From Megaleporinus macrocephalus (lineage: Eukaryota; Chordata; Actinopteri; Characiformes; Anostomidae): 64,000 nt of DNA. Positions 11,969 to 33,100 of the stretch are shown piece by piece. Position numbers and translations under genes: made by a program. The notes beneath the pieces are model-generated. The model worked only from the letters and a program-made list of their open reading frames with translations. It was not told where the DNA came from and searched no databases. The stretch lies in NCBI GenBank assembly GCA_021613375.1, contig CM038714.1:40258623-40322622 (forward strand), read 5' to 3'. Each line of letters begins with the position of its first letter. Within the stretch, counting starts at the first letter, position 1.

Positions 11969-12299
11969 ATTGCCATTGTTTTCACTGTAGCTTCTTATTT
12001 AAAGGCCAACTTTTTATTTCAAAAAATGAAATTTGTTTACATAATTATCAGATTCATAACTTCTGTTGTACAGTCAAAGTAGTTATAGTTATAAAACTAC
12101 TGTCAGACACTAATGGTCAATATGATCGCCATCTATAATTTGTGACAGCATAATGCTGTTTTTATTTTCCCTTATCATTCCAGTGTTTCCCATAGAGTGT
12201 TTAACTGAGGTAATTTATTATTCTTTCATTTATCTCTGATGACTTAAAGCATAAACAGCAGTTCTGTACTTTCTTGTGTCTGTCATAAACAAAAATAAA
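11969..12299 (+). promoter_or_regulatory. dynlrb1: dynlrb1 3' UTR with poly(A) signal
   Basis: A single good AATAAA lies at 12294-12299, about 330 nt after the stop. Cleavage would be expected 10-30 nt later. No conserved regulatory site was recognised in the UTR. Confidence 0.7.
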
Positions 12300-13013
12300 G
12301 CATCCATGAATCTCTGTGGTTATAGGTTATTTGTCATGACATAAAGTGGAAAGATGATATTTGATTCGTCATATGTGTACCATATTAATTAACATGGTAA
12401 GTAACATTTGTTGCAGGGTAGCTGTGCAGGATAAATGGGCAGCCCTGAATTAGAACAAAAAACAAAACAAAAAATAAACACTGCAACAAATACTATTTCT
12501 CAGTTATGTTTGCTACTATTTGCTTTTGTTTATACTCTCACACCAAAACTGATTTTTGACATGTCCAGATTGCATCCGGATAAGTATTTGATAGTCTGTA
12601 CAGCAAAAAAGCAGATGAAAATTGAATACTGCAAGTTGCATACTGAATCCAAACTACATTTAGAGCTGGATTGAAATGCAAGTGTCTTCTGCATTGCTCG
12701 CAACGCAATGAAGAACAACAATGCTAAATCCAATGCTACATAGTTAATGATACATAGTTATATCCATACCACAGCAGCCCTCACAAAGAAGATGCCACAC
12801 AAATCTGATGTGATCACTTGCAAATACCAGCATGAGCAGTTATTTAATAAGATGTGGTTTAGGAAATAAATCTGTTTTGCCTGCAGCCTGAACATAGATT
12901 TTGCTTTGTAAAACCAACGCAGAAGAAGTGGACGAAAAAAAACTAATCAATGAATACAAATATTAAATATGTATAGAATAAGTCATAGTTAGAGAAATAA
13001 GTAGTATTATGCA

Positions 13014-13759
<746 letters not shown>

Positions 13760-13859
13760 AGCTGAGTATGTATATTACTTTTGTTATTTTTTTACATTTA
13801 AATTTTATTTTATTTGTTTATTCTTTTTTATTTTGACACTGAGACTTTTATTTTGCCTC

Positions 13860-14017
13860 GTATAAACAACAGCAGTACGATTTTTCCCTTTAAAGTCAGT
13901 GACGTCTTGTACATGTTTTCGTCGCCGCTGGTTCAGAGTCGCTGCTGCGGTCAGTTCAGTAAAAACGAGCAAGAATTAAACTATAATTTCTGATTGCGTT
14001 GATCTTAAACTATAGCT
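13860..14017 (+). promoter_or_regulatory. map1lc3a: map1lc3a promoter and 5' UTR
   Basis: This is the only GC-richer patch upstream of the start codon (TTTTCGTCGCCGCTGGTTC, TCGCTGCTGCGGTC). A CRE-like TGACGTC lies at 13900-13906, seven of the eight bases of the consensus palindrome. There is no TATA box at a plausible distance other than the microsatellite. The transcription start is not determinable. Confidence 0.5.
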
Positions 14018-20494
<6,477 letters not shown>

Positions 20495-22656
20495 GCTTTA
20501 ATCCTGGCTCCCAGGATTAAGCCGAGGGAGGAGGCAGAGGGAAGCCGGAGAAAACAGGCTCCAGCTAAAAGTACACATCTCTCTGTGTTTCTCTCTCAAA
20601 CCTAGCTTCTCTCCTGCCATCTTCAAACTAACACTACCATCATAGTGTCTCGTTACAACACGAGCGTGTATACGACAGCACTACTGTAACTGCTAGTCTG
20701 ACCCCTTTGACCTTTTAAATCGAACCGACTCGCTTGTTCCACTTAGTAACATAAGCCTGGGTGTGTGTAAGAAGCTGTTTTTACTTTATGCTTTGGCCCT
20801 GTTTGTTTTTATGTTCTCTATTTTTTTTTTTTTTGCTTTTATTAGGACTGGTGTGTCAAATAATTAGCAACACTTTTCCAGTTACTGTAAATAGGTTAGT
20901 CTAGTCTGTCATTCCCTTTTTTGTTTTTTCAAGGTTAATCTAGGCATTGTTGCATTTTCTGCCTGCTTGTAGTAATCAATCAAAAGCAAATTCTGACGCT
21001 GGAGTGAGATTTTAAAATCTTTCTTCAAAGAAAGACATAAACTTAAATGTAGGCCTTTTCACCTTTGTGCATATTAGCTTCAGTAGTATCCATGCACAGT
21101 TTTCTGGCCATGTAAGAAAAAGAAAGCCGACGCCAACCTAACTTCTGAGTGAAAAATCTAAAAAAACCTGAAAAATACCTGAAAAATACCGCTCTACACA
21201 TACACAGCCATGTCTGACAGCTTGTAATACCTGTGCTACATGTAAATGTGATACATGTAGACTTACTAGCTCTTCTATCCTATATCCATTAATTTCATTA
21301 GCAAATAAGATCTATTCAGCTGTAATGTAATTTGTACATCTCCCCCCTCCTTTCCCCAAATCAGTGTCTTATTTCTTCTTTAGCTTTGCAGTAGAACTAC
21401 GAGGCTAGTGCAGCTAAGCAAGTCAGTATAAGAATAGCTTCCACCAATTTCTTAACATTTCTGTTGAGTTAGTTGTTGATGTCATTGTTTTGCTATGAAA
21501 TGGTGTATGGCAGAAAACGATTTTCTTCATGTTGATAAAAAGCAGAGGTTACAACAAAATGTAGCCATTTTATTTAGTATCCAGAATAACTCTAAAGTGT
21601 GTACTTAGCTAATTTAAAATCTTTTAGGCAAAAACTTTCTTCATAAAACCATATCTCAGACAATAGGCAACATGTGTAACTATTTTAATGACTTTCTGTA
21701 ACAAACTCATTAGGCAATGTATTTCAAACTCTTTCATGTTAGTAACTTTCTGTGAGGGAGCCTTTAGAGCCATTAAACTATTTAGACGTGATTTGACACT
21801 ATGTAACACTTGACTGTACACTATGGAAATGAGTAAAGTATAGGCTGTTATCTACATTAGTCTTGTAGCTGCAGAACTAAAGAAGCTAATAAGGCTTGTT
21901 TTATTAGATTGACTACATTTGGAATAAGGAGATTTAATAGATAAAATGATTTCTTGCTGAACCTTTTCTTTAAAGGTAAGCATGAAATAATAAAGTGGTG
22001 AGGTAAAGGTTTATCTCTAGACGTATCTAGAACAGTCTTGTGTTTTCATGTGGGTGAAATATGGGTTTTGCATACCTATTTCAGTCCATATTACTGACAC
22101 TATATTCTGCAGGATTGGGTACATGTACAAATTCAGCTCTAGCGGTCAAGCCTAAACTGTAGGAGTATGAATGTGGCCTGTGTGTGTGTGTATGTACGTC
22201 TAACTCCAGTGAAACAGCAGTCTGTAATGTATATGGGCCGGAGGAACACCACAACACTAAAAATGGATGGCAGGTGAGGTTTCTTTTGGCATACTGTAAT
22301 TCTAAGTAGAAATGAATATGCTTCTTTTGCACAAACAAAACAAAACAAGCTAAAAAGATGAACTCTGTTTAAACATAGAACTAAAAATTCTAGCACATAA
22401 TTGTATTCTGTTTTATATCGGGCTTCTTTCCTTTCTATCACTATCCAACTTGTTTGCCTTCTGTCCCAAACTTCAATGAAGGGTTTATGATGCACTACAA
22501 TACCTTTGCATGTTTTTCTCAATCTTTTTTATATATTGATTTTATGCTATAGATTTGTTAATTATTTCAACTTTATTTAACGCAGAAAATGAGTCTTTTT
22601 AGATGTTTTTCGAACCAAAAAAAGAAGAAAAAAAAGAGAAAAAAACCTGAAATAAA
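20495..22656 (+). promoter_or_regulatory. map1lc3a: map1lc3a 3' UTR with two candidate poly(A) signals
   Basis: AATAAA occurs at 21989-21994 and again at 22651-22656, the second after an A-rich stretch and followed by a TATG repeat. Either could be used, giving a UTR of about 1.5 or 2.2 kb. A piece at 21735-21790 (GTGAGGGAGCCTTTAGAGCC) resembles repeats at 50.7 and 54.8 kb. The UTR length is inferred. Confidence 0.5.
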
Positions 22657-22904
22657 TATGTATGTATGTATGTATGTGAATGTTTGAAACGTGTGTATAA
22701 ACCATCATATGATTAGCTCCAGGTGTGCTGTTTGGTTTCTTTATTTAGGAATGTAGGCAGGGAGGTATCAAATGTATTCATGGCATTTATTTGTCTTGCT
22801 TGCAGTCATAAAGTTGTTAATGTATGGATATTTGCAGCTTTGACCACATTAGGGTGAATCTTTAAACTGCACACTGTACAAAAAAAGGTCAAAATACAGG
22901 GGTT

Positions 22905-23050
22905 TCTGCTAGAGCCCAACCGATATATTCATTGGCCGATATTTTTGATTACTGGTAAATAACTGAGGTCTTTGTTTCTATGGTGGCATCGCTGGAATTT
23001 GAGTTGCCATCTCAAATTTTATCTACATAAAGTTGATTTGTTTGATAATT
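22905..23050. mobile_element. hAT-type miniature element end, fragment
   Basis: AGAGCCCAACCGATATATTC at 22912 followed by GGCCGATATTTTTG is the common start of fish hAT miniature elements with GGCCGATAT repeats. The matching right end was not found, so this is a broken copy. Confidence 0.5.
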
Positions 23051-23149
23051 ATACTCATTTCTTAAATCTGATGCACTGTATCTGCTGCTATGATGTGAAT
23101 GAATTATAAATTATCAGTGTGTGTTACAGTAATAACTACTTTAGCCACA

Positions 23150-23306
23150 GCTACAGGTGGTTGCCCTTGAGGCTGTAGACTGGGGTTCGTTTCCAAACCT
23201 GGACAACCAATCTACATGTACCAATAATAGACTTTGGGCAAAACTGCTAACACTACCTACATGTAAACTGTAGGTTGGGTCCGCCAAATGCTATAAACGT
23301 AAACTA
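23150..23306 (+). mobile_element. tRNA-type SINE relic
   Basis: It reads GAGGCTGTAGACTGGGGTTC (23170), with a GGTTC-like box B in the tRNA-derived head. It continues CTTTGGGCAAAACTGCTAAC and ends CCGCCAAATGCTATAAACGT. This is the layout of fish SINEs whose tail reads GCGTCTGCTAAATGC. It is heavily decayed and has no target duplication that I can see. Confidence 0.55.
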
Positions 23307-24129
23307 TGCCTTCATGCTGTGTCAGGGTTAAGTCCGAATAGAATATATCCTCTTGCATGGAGTGCTCTGTTTTTGCTTTTAACATCAGTTATGTACATGT
23401 TGGGTAACAAGCCTGGTGGGTAAAGAATATGTTCCCATCAGATGTAAATATTTAGCCACAGGGAAAAACAAACAAACATATCCCAAACTAAATTCTCTAG
23501 CCGAATATAAGGACAAATTGTAAACATATGGCTGTGTATGAAGCTGTGGCCAGTAGTTTGTGACTTCTGCTTTAGGGGTCTGAACCTATGTCCCTAGAGC
23601 TGCAATATTTATATGACATGAGATTCTGCTGTTTGTGAAGAAAATGGTCATGGCCATTAGGAACAGTCATCATTTCAATTATATCATTCTTATAAGAAGC
23701 ACAAAATGAATGTCTAAAATATAAAAATATAGCAACAGGCATTGTAGGGTTAATCAGAATTTTTACTTCAGTATTGGCCACAAAATGTTCATATTGGTCA
23801 GACTCTCGTTTTAGTTCTAGATTTAACCCCATAGGTTATGATATCAATAATTTTTACCCCACCCCACAGCAAAAAACACCATACCACATCACCCATAACA
23901 AGATTAAAATGGAGTTATCAGCTTAAAAAACAAGTGCTAAAAGTAATTTCAAGGCTAAATTACAAATATGTATGCAGAAAAAACAAAACAAAACATATGC
24001 TTATTTTGATAACAGCGGCTAGTTTTCCCATATCCTTAGGAGGGGACGTCACATGACCTCCGTAAATTGTCATCAGTTGACTTTGAGCTGCACATAGATT
24101 ACCTGAGATTTCTGACTGAAAGCTCCAAC

Positions 24130-24425
24130 TTGGAACAGTTTATCCCAGAACAGCACCAACATATCGTCACCATTCAAAGAAAAACATGTATCTTTTGCCG
24201 ATTTTCATTTTTCTATATAGTTTGAACTCGACAGCTGCCCTGCACATTGTCTGATGTATGGATTAATAGAAAAGCTCCAAAAAAACTTGGAAAAAAATCT
24301 GGTTCTATTCATTTACACTGAAAGTAAAGACTGTTTTTTGGCCTCTCCTGTTAAGTTGCAGTTTTGGAAAAACCTGGTTTTCTTTGGACAGTGGCGATGT
24401 ACCTAAGGCGTTGAGTGGTGGTTTC
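24130..24425 (+). repeat. Dispersed repeat family A, copy 1
   Basis: The core runs from GATTAATAGAAAAGCTCCAA (24260) through GGTTCTATTCATTTACAC and TTGGCCTCTCCTG to TTTGGACAGTGGCGATGTA (24385-24403). The same order of phrases occurs at 45.95-46.12 kb and 59.46-59.77 kb. It has no coding potential or inverted ends, and the class is unknown. Confidence 0.75.
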
Positions 24426-25852
24426 ATGGAATAACAAATATAATGCTAGCTTTATGTAAAACAGATAAAATGGATTTGCAAATATTTTGTGGTATTTTAC
24501 AAAGCTAGATTCCTAAGATAGCCAAACAACTTAAAGGGTCCATATTAAAGTTCCTTTATAACATTTCTATGTTTTGGTTTACCAGAACAGGGTTCCTGTT
24601 TTCCATTTCCTTGACTCACTACAGTTGAACAGATTAATTTTGTTAGCAGGTCTTTAAAACTGTCAGAAACAAAGTCAGAGACAAAGTCCAAGACCTCCCT
24701 TCAATTCCAGTCACAACAACCATTAAGTACAGGTTATTTTCAGCATCCAAAATATCAACTGAAAACAAATATTTCATGGAAAACTACACAGAAGCCTCAA
24801 CAGATACATATATTTTATTTTGTTAAATATTTAGTGCATCCACACTTATAGCTTCCATTTTATTTAAACTGGCTTTTATTTAATTTTTATCTTTTTTAAT
24901 AAAGATTAATTTTGCGAAGATATCTTTCTTTAAATTTCTACTTCTCACTACTTTCAGGCTTAGTGATGTTGAGGCCTTTCTTGGGTGGACAGTTCTGAGA
25001 ACACCAGCAGCTTTTTTGTTTGATTTGCAAATTCTCTTTTTCAGTCACCTTCTCTTGTTGAAAGCTTGTTGAAAGCCATGCATCCTTTCCAGTTTCTAGT
25101 GTTGAGTTTTCTTCTCACAGGATCTCTCAAAAATGGAAGCTGTGGTCGCTGTTTATCAGGTGGTCTTCTAGGTTGTGGTTGTTATAGATCTAATCTTCTT
25201 ATCTTATAACTGAAGTTCTGAAAACTCACTTATTTTTCTTTGGCTTTCACCTTCCTATATCTTCTACCTTATCTCCTGAGTAATTTCTCTTGAATAACCT
25301 GTACTTCTTGGTTGTTCAAGGGTGCTCTCTGACTTTCGGGCAGCACTGTATGCAAGTGACCTCTGTTTTCTGTATTGTGCCTCATTCAACTAGCAGTCTG
25401 ATCTGAAATAACCTCTCCAATAGCTTCACTACAAACTTGCACCAACAAATGCTCCTTGCATACATTTATTAATGTTTATCTCAGGAAACTTGTTTTAAAA
25501 AGCAGGGAAATGTGCCAAATGTGGGCCCTTTAAGGAAAGTCAGTACTGTCCAATAGCTCTCACTTCCTTCTACTGGACAAACTTGACCAATCTGGCTACA
25601 AGAAATCTCACTCCTAATTCCTTCCTACTCCTTTCACAGACAGCGAGAAGACACACACAACACAGAAATATAAACACAAACTGAGCTGAGTCAGCACCAG
25701 TCAGTGCAGGGATGGTACACTAAATGGAATACAACAACCTTTTTTTCAACCTAATCTCTGTCTGGTGCCTCTGTAACGAATGGTTCATCATTACTGACAA
25801 AAACATGTAGAATATTTCCCTGTATATAGAAAAGATATGGGTTTTTAATACA

Positions 25853-26619
25853 GTTGCAACTAGGGTTGTGTTTAAAAAATCGATTTTTCAATTCAAATCG
25901 ATCACCATTTGAATAATCCGATATCAATTCGTATAAACCAGAGATCGATCTTTAAAATTAGCATGGCTGTAGCTAACAACCACGCAGAGTGGCTCGGGCA
26001 GCTGGCTTGACTTGGGTTTAACCGGCTTTCAGAAATATAAACTAGCCATCTTTATATAGGAGTACACGACCGACCTTCCCACTGTGCAGGTACTGATACA
26101 CTTCAGTACTTGTATAGGTTTTCATTGCCGAACCGTCTACACCTTCCGAGTACAAAATAATTAAAAACGTTGCCGTAGGTAACCTCAGGCAAACTTTTTA
26201 TATAATCCACCCACTGTGTTATTAACCTTGTATGAGACAGTGTTGTCCCATTCGAAAATCGAATTACCTCTCTGCTCCCCTCCCATGTAACTGTATTCAT
26301 TTTGGTTAGCTGAGCGGAACTTCTAATACAAAGGCGGAAGAAACACACGATTGAAAGTGGGTGTGGCCAAATACGGTGATTATAAACATATAAACACTAA
26401 TGTTTTTAGTAATGGTAGGTTGTGTGTTCCTTGTACATTTACCACACTAGTTCTCTGAAAATCTCTTTTCATATTCAAACAAAACATATTATTGTAACTG
26501 AAATATCCCTAAATTAATCGATATTGAATTGAATCGGATCGGAAATCGAATCGGGACCTTGTGAATCGGGATCAACTCGATCCGGGAAATCAGTGGCGAT
26601 ACCCAGCCCTAGTTGCAAC
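25853..26619 (-). mobile_element. hAT element with 8-bp target duplication and a carried gene fragment
   Basis: The 751-bp element occupies 25861-26611. It starts TAGGGTTGTG and ends CCCAGCCCTA, a short terminal inverted repeat, and is flanked by GTTGCAAC on both sides (25853-25860 and 26612-26619), which fits the hAT target consensus nTnnnnAn. Short subterminal repeats with ATCGATTT lie inside. The middle (about 25967-26383, minus strand) contains a broken frame with [18 protein letters not shown], shared with a second locus at 46194-46611 that lacks the hAT ends. It is non-autonomous; no transposase is present. Confidence 0.88.
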
Positions 26620-26986
26620 AGACAGAGAAAAGGCTGAAAATCGCTAGTGGATACCTTGAAGCTGGGTCAACACTGACCACTCACTTTTTTCAGCGTTAGC
26701 TTCATGAATCTTTATGAATCGAATCTCTTCACAGACAAACATGACACAGAAATATAGACAAGTTATTACAGACTTGATGGCAATAAAAGCGAAGTGCTAG
26801 GCTAATGTGGATTTCCGAACTCCGAATAAAAGCTACTGACCACCAGTTAGCACGATATGATTTGCATCACTAAATGATAGTTGCTCACTTTCATTCAGTT
26901 CATTCAACAAGGCTCCAAAGAGTCCCAATGCAAAGTCTGCATCACAGAGTCCTTGGTGACGTTTAGCCAGCAGGTGGCAGTATTGT
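26620..26986. other. Downstream flank of efcc1
   Basis: This should include the efcc1 3' UTR (minus strand), but I found no AATAAA on the minus strand between the stop codon and the hAT element, so the 3' end is unplaced. Confidence 0.4.
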
Positions 26987-27123
26987 TTAACAAGAGATGA
27001 GGAGTGAGTTGGTGAGGGACTGGTGACTCTGGGCTGTCTCTAAGGTGGCATTGCTGGAGAGAATCTCACACGCAGCCAGTTCATGACAAAGAGCATTCAG
27101 CACCTCCAGAATGTGAGCCTTGC
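26987..27123 (-). CDS. efcc1: efcc1 last coding exon and stop
   Basis: 137 nt after a CCCACACACAG acceptor. It encodes [20 protein letters not shown] and a tail ending [10 protein letters not shown], with TAA at 26989-26987. The last residues match the end of human EFCC1 (LTNPLLVSC). Confidence 0.93.
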
Positions 27124-30100
27124 CTGTGTGTGGGAGGAAAACAGACACATGAGGAGTAAATCAGGTTCTGCCGTTCACAGCTGCACAAGTCTTTCAGTGT
27201 AAAGGACATATTTGCATAATGTTTTCGGTACAAATGTTTTCCTTGCTGGTTTGCATTACCAACATATTTAATGTGAAATTGGTCGGCTCCTACCATAAAA
27301 CCAAAGAGTCCTATTATATCCCCTTGTTGTGATGCCAACACACATCAGCTATCAAACCAGTTAGGAGTTATACACCTCTTCAGGGCCAAAATAGTCTCAA
27401 TGTGTCCTTTACCAAGGAAGACACCTTGGAGAACATGAAGTGCTAAGAAGGGCTGAAACTTTATATACCCGTTTTGGTATTACAGCTGTTAGGAAATACA
27501 CTGGACACTTGGCCATCACAGCTATATAAGCTTGTTGGCCATTCCATTGCAAAATCATGGGCATTTGTACAAAATTGCGGCCACCCTCCACAAGAAACTT
27601 TATCAGATTATGTGTTTATGGACCATGCTTGGTGCACATGGGCGCTGTCATGATAGGCCAGGAAAAATAGCCACAGACCATTATCAGTGTAATAGAGAAA
27701 ATTTCACTAATTACAAACCACATTTAAAGTCCCTGGGCTCTTCAGTATGACTTATTTCACTGTGTATGGAGATTGCTTGACTATGTGCTTTAACTTGATA
27801 CACCTGTTAGCAATGGGTGTGGCTGAAACACCTAAACTCAATATCCAGGAGGGGTGTCCACACACCTTTGAGTACAAACACACACACCTGTATGTTACAA
27901 AAAACACAACAAAAACACAACAAAGCAAACGGTTCAGAAACTTTTAATAGGTAGTGAGGAATAGGGTTTGGAGTCTTACCATGTTGGGGATCGTTGCAGG
28001 ATTCCAGAGTGCTCAGTAAAATCTTCCCCAGCGACCTTCTCGAGACATTCTGAAAATACATGAACCCCGTCAGACTTATATTTATTATTATTTATGACAA
28101 ACATTTGTACTTTTTAAAATAATGCTCACAAGGTCACATATATTAAACGTTATTGCAGTGGATTGTTTTGCCTGAGGTAAACTTATGTTTCAGTCCGAAT
28201 TCATTTTTATTCTCCAACATCTCTTTATCTCTTTCAGGATGAAACAGGGCATTTTGCTGCTGTGCAGTACTTTATTTAGATATAGAAAGGGCATTCTGTT
28301 TGTCTGCTCTGTATTGTGTCTCATTTAAAATAGCAGTCTGGGCTGAAATGTTATGTATAACTTCAGTGTAAAGAGCTAAACTGCTGTAGGCAGAATAGGA
28401 GAATACATATAAATGTGTTGGAGTTTGTTAGTGACATCACAAAATCAATTCATTCAAAGCGGGCTGTTTTTGTAGTGTAGTGTAGTGTAGTCTCTGTATA
28501 TCAGGGGTCACTAATAGGTGGACCGCGGTCCGGATCCAGACCCTGACCACAAACCAATAAACTATTAAGAATGATTTAATTCAGTTCAGCATTTAAACAG
28601 TAAATATACTGAAATATACTGAACGGTATGTGTAATAAGTTTGTCCTTCAGTTGCTGATGGTATAAGATGCTGATACTAGTAACTTAAATATACAGGATA
28701 TGGCAACGTAACACAAGTTTGGAATGATGACGGTCCGGACCTTGGCCTGAGGAAATCTCCTCTAACTGGACCTTACTGAATTCTAATTAAATACCCCTGC
28801 TATATTTGGACTGCAGGGCCTAAACTCTTTTATGCACTCGCACCAGCGCGATACAAACTCATCACCACCACCACCATCACCACCACAGTCCTGACCTGTG
28901 TAATCACAACGTGCACCTATATGGTAAATGGAATGGCTGATCAGTGTATACCAGTAGTGTAGCTGTACTTTGGAAACACACAGCCCCTCTGGCTCCGGTG
29001 TAAACTACCAGTCAACACTTTTCAGGTTACAAACTTACCAGTTCTCTGAGCTGCTGGAGAAGCTGCAGGACGTCCATGAGTTTCTCCTCAACCAGAGAGA
29101 GCCGCACTCGCTCGGTCTCCAGCATCTGCAGCTCCCTGTGGAGCAGCTCAGTCTCCTCAGCCTTCTGCTGGAGTTCCTGCAGCAGGGAGTCCTTTATCTG
29201 CACACATACACACACAAACACAACGGTTTTTACTCTGATTATATAGATAAATGTTTACTCTTTAGTCCAAGATTGAGCTGAATTCATGTCTGAGAAACCA
29301 GCTTTCCACAGTCAAATATTAAAAAAAATAATAAAGATGGAAAATATGTGCAGACCTCTCCAAAAAAGATGTCAGCTGCCTATTTTGTTGCTGTTGTTGA
29401 CACAGATGAACATTTAGTGCTAGTAAATTAAGTCAGACCGGCCAAATGATCATTGCCAAATAAGACCGATACAGGAATCACATTAAACTAAAATATTTTA
29501 AGAATATGAAAAATATTCGGTTAAAGTATTGACCAAATTATTCCAAGGTCATTCAAAGTGAAAGAGTGAACACAAAAGTGAAAGAGAATTGCCAGATGTG
29601 CAAGCAGAATTCATGAAAGGCCGTGAAACAAGAAACATCAATCCAGATGTACGTTGGATTATTTAAAGAGCAAAGCCTAAGACCTATGAACCACATAGAA
29701 TTATGAAACGTTCTCAGGAAAACAGGAATACCAAAGCGTCTCATTGTTCGAATGAGGAATCTCAATACTGGTGAAAGAAACATCAATAACCTTCAATATG
29801 TGCAAGACACAACACTTGTAATGGAAAATCTGAAGGACGAAGAAGAAGGACAAAGTACCTCAAAAATGCAAATGCAATGATTTGTTCTCCACAAATAAAG
29901 ATCATAATTTTCTAGGTTATGATCTTCTCTGTGTTGCTTTATGGCTGTAAAAGTTGGACAATAAACAAGAGAGACAAGAATTTCTTTGTTGGGAAATTCT
30001 TTTGAGAATTTATAGGATGTAAAAGGAAACAAACAAATGCATCCTCACACAAATCAAGACTCACAACTCATGCGAGCTCAGATAACCAAACTGAAGCCCT

Positions 30101-33100
30101 ACTATTAAACGATTATTACGCTTAGAAGACTTGAAGATATAAGAGGAAGAGGACGACCAGCAACAAGATGCATGAATACAGTTAGAGGAATCATGAATCA
30201 GCCATTCAGAAGCCTGAACACCCAAACAGAAGACAGGATATCCTGGAGGAGCACAATCCATATGGTCACCAGGAGCTGGAAAGTCAGTACTTAATATAAA
30301 AAGCTAAATAACAATAACTTCCACATATGCATGGACCTGACTAAAACTATTTTAGCTTGTCCTACACTCACTGCACTTCATAGTGTAAACTTGTTTAAAA
30401 GCTAGTTATTGCTATCGCTTGGTACCACAACAGGGCGTTGATTATCAGTAAGGCATTATGGGTTAGAAATTGTATATCAGTGCATGTCTAATAAAGATTG
30501 GTGATCCTTTTGCTGTACACGCACACAGTGTAGCAGGTCTAAATCTCAACCGCTTCCAGCAGTTTCAAGTATTAGCTTCCACCCAGGCCTGGGTGTGCGG
30601 CTGTGGTTACCACAGCAAAAAACAGCTGTACACACACACACACACACAAGCTGTAGCTACCCAACACTGTTGGCAGGCAACTGCTGGGGTGTGCTTAAGA
30701 GGCACAGCACTACATCACTTTCTGTGGTTTAACTCCATTTTCATAATATTGTCTCACCCGCCAGCCGTCTGTAACAACCCACCCACCAAAACCAGCTACA
30801 AATGCAAAATCTCACCAAAAGAGATATTCATGAAGTGAAGTATATGACTCGAGTGTGTTTTTACAATGCATGTCTCTGGAAGGTGGTCCCATGTGACATT
30901 CCCTGTCCTCCATGCATTAAGTAAGTTAGTAGTAGAAGCTGGAAAGTGTATTGCAGATACATATATACATTTATTTGAATTTGATGCTAGTAAAGGATAA
31001 TTAGTAATTAGAAATGATTACTAATTAGTGGGAATTAGTGGGAAACACAGGAAGTGTAAAGCGTAAATAGCAGTAAAAACATGTTCTCTGGAGTGATTAA
31101 TTAGTTACTCGTTCTGGCAATCTGATAAATGAATTCTATCTAAGTTTGGTGGAGGAGGAATAATGGTCTGGAGCTATTTTTAGGGTTTGGACTCTTCGTT
31201 TCAGTGAAGGGTAAGGGTAATACTACAGCATATAAATACATTCTGGACAATTGCATGATTCCATATCCAGCAATTTAGATAATATCTTTACCTAATCCAG
31301 CATGGTTGTGTCCCTGTGCACAAAATGAAGTCCATAAAAACATAGTTTGATAAGTTTGGTGTGGAGGAGCCCCAGTGGACTGCACACAGCCCTGACAACC
31401 CCTTAGAACACCTTTGGGATATTTTGTAACGTGGACTTCAACATCAGTGCCTGACCTCCCAAATGCTCTTTTGATTGAACGAATTTGATTGAATTCCCAC
31501 AGACACACTCTAAAATGTTGCGGAAAGCTTTCCCAGAACAGGGAAAGTGATTTTGGAACAAGATGTATATAATATAATCATAAATATGATTAAAACTTTT
31601 GAATGGCAGCATGTGCATATGTGTCTGAGGGGGAGCAGTAGTGTACCTGCTCAGGGTCTGGTCGGTCTCTTCTGGCCAGGCTCTCTTTGAGCTCCAGCTG
31701 CTTGTGTAGACGGGTCACTCTGTCCAGGAGTTCCAGAACAGCAGTGTAACTCTCCTCCGCTCGTGATTCTCCACAGTGGGACAGCATCCTCTTTAGAGCC
31801 CTCTCATCACACCTGAGCACAGAAAGTGAATTTTTCATCCGGTCCCTCAAAGGAGGAGAAGCATTTATCCAACTGCAAGGTTTGGTTTCTAGGTGATACA
31901 CTCATATCAGCAATACCTTGACTATACCATGTTCATCGTCCTATCATACTAACACTAAAACAGATTCACAATACAGGTCCAAACACGTCTAAAGAACCTT
32001 TCCAATTAGTAAATGTAGCTGCTTTGCGGTGCACTCCTGGCTAACAAAGAGGGATATAAACCCCCCACTGTTGGAACTGTGTTCTCTGGAGTGATGAAAC
32101 ACCATGCAATACATCTGAGATGAGCTGGAGTGAGGTTGGTTTGTGATCCATAACTAATTAAAAATCAGAACCTGACCATTTGATTGCATTCAGCCACAAG
32201 AGCAATGTTCTCTTCACAGAAGAGAAGCTGTTATTGTAGTAAACATTTGGACATGTAGTGTATCAATATGCATCACAGTACACAGCAAGCCCATATAATG
32301 GCTTCTTAAGCATTTGCACTTTGTCACCTGGGATTCTGTAGTAGCCTCAAGAAGCCATGGGATGCCCATAAATGTGCCTGACCTTGTTCAACATTCTTCT
32401 CTAACAAGCCACTGTGTGCTTTTCTGTTTGGTGTTGAAACACCTCATAAACAGTTTGGAACAATTTAAAGACGTGGTATCTTACAGTGTTCTGTTTACAA
32501 CCCTCTCCCAAACCTGTGCAGTTTAAAACCATATATCACAAAAAACTACGTAACCGGGTGCATTTTAATCCACAGGGTGTTCATGCAAATGCAGGTAAAC
32601 AAAAGAAAGCAGACGAAAATTAATTCAGCCAAACAGTTCACGCCATTGCAGAGTGCGATATATAAAATATTTAGTACAGATAAAGCAGTATATCAACAAA
32701 AAAAAAGCAAGAGACATTTATGGAAGTTTAATATGTTTTCAGTAAGCAAATGATACTTAATATAAATGACATAAATTAATTATAAATAAAGCAAATAAAA
32801 CTTTTTAAAAGATTTGTTATTTATTAAATTATTTTTTTATGGTCAACAAGTCATTTCTGACTCCTGGCGACCATATGGGTAGTGCTTCTTTATAGTACTC
32901 TGTCCTCTGTTTGGGACTTCAGGCTTCTAAATGGCTGCTTCATAATTCTTCTCATTAAGTATCCATCCAACTATGCCCAAAATAAAAGAGCTTCAGTTTG
33001 GTTAACTAGGCTTTGATTGAGAGGTGAGGTTTGATTTGGTTGAGGATTCATTCATTTTCGGTGCTTTTCACCAACTCCAATGTACAAAGGCATCTGTATT

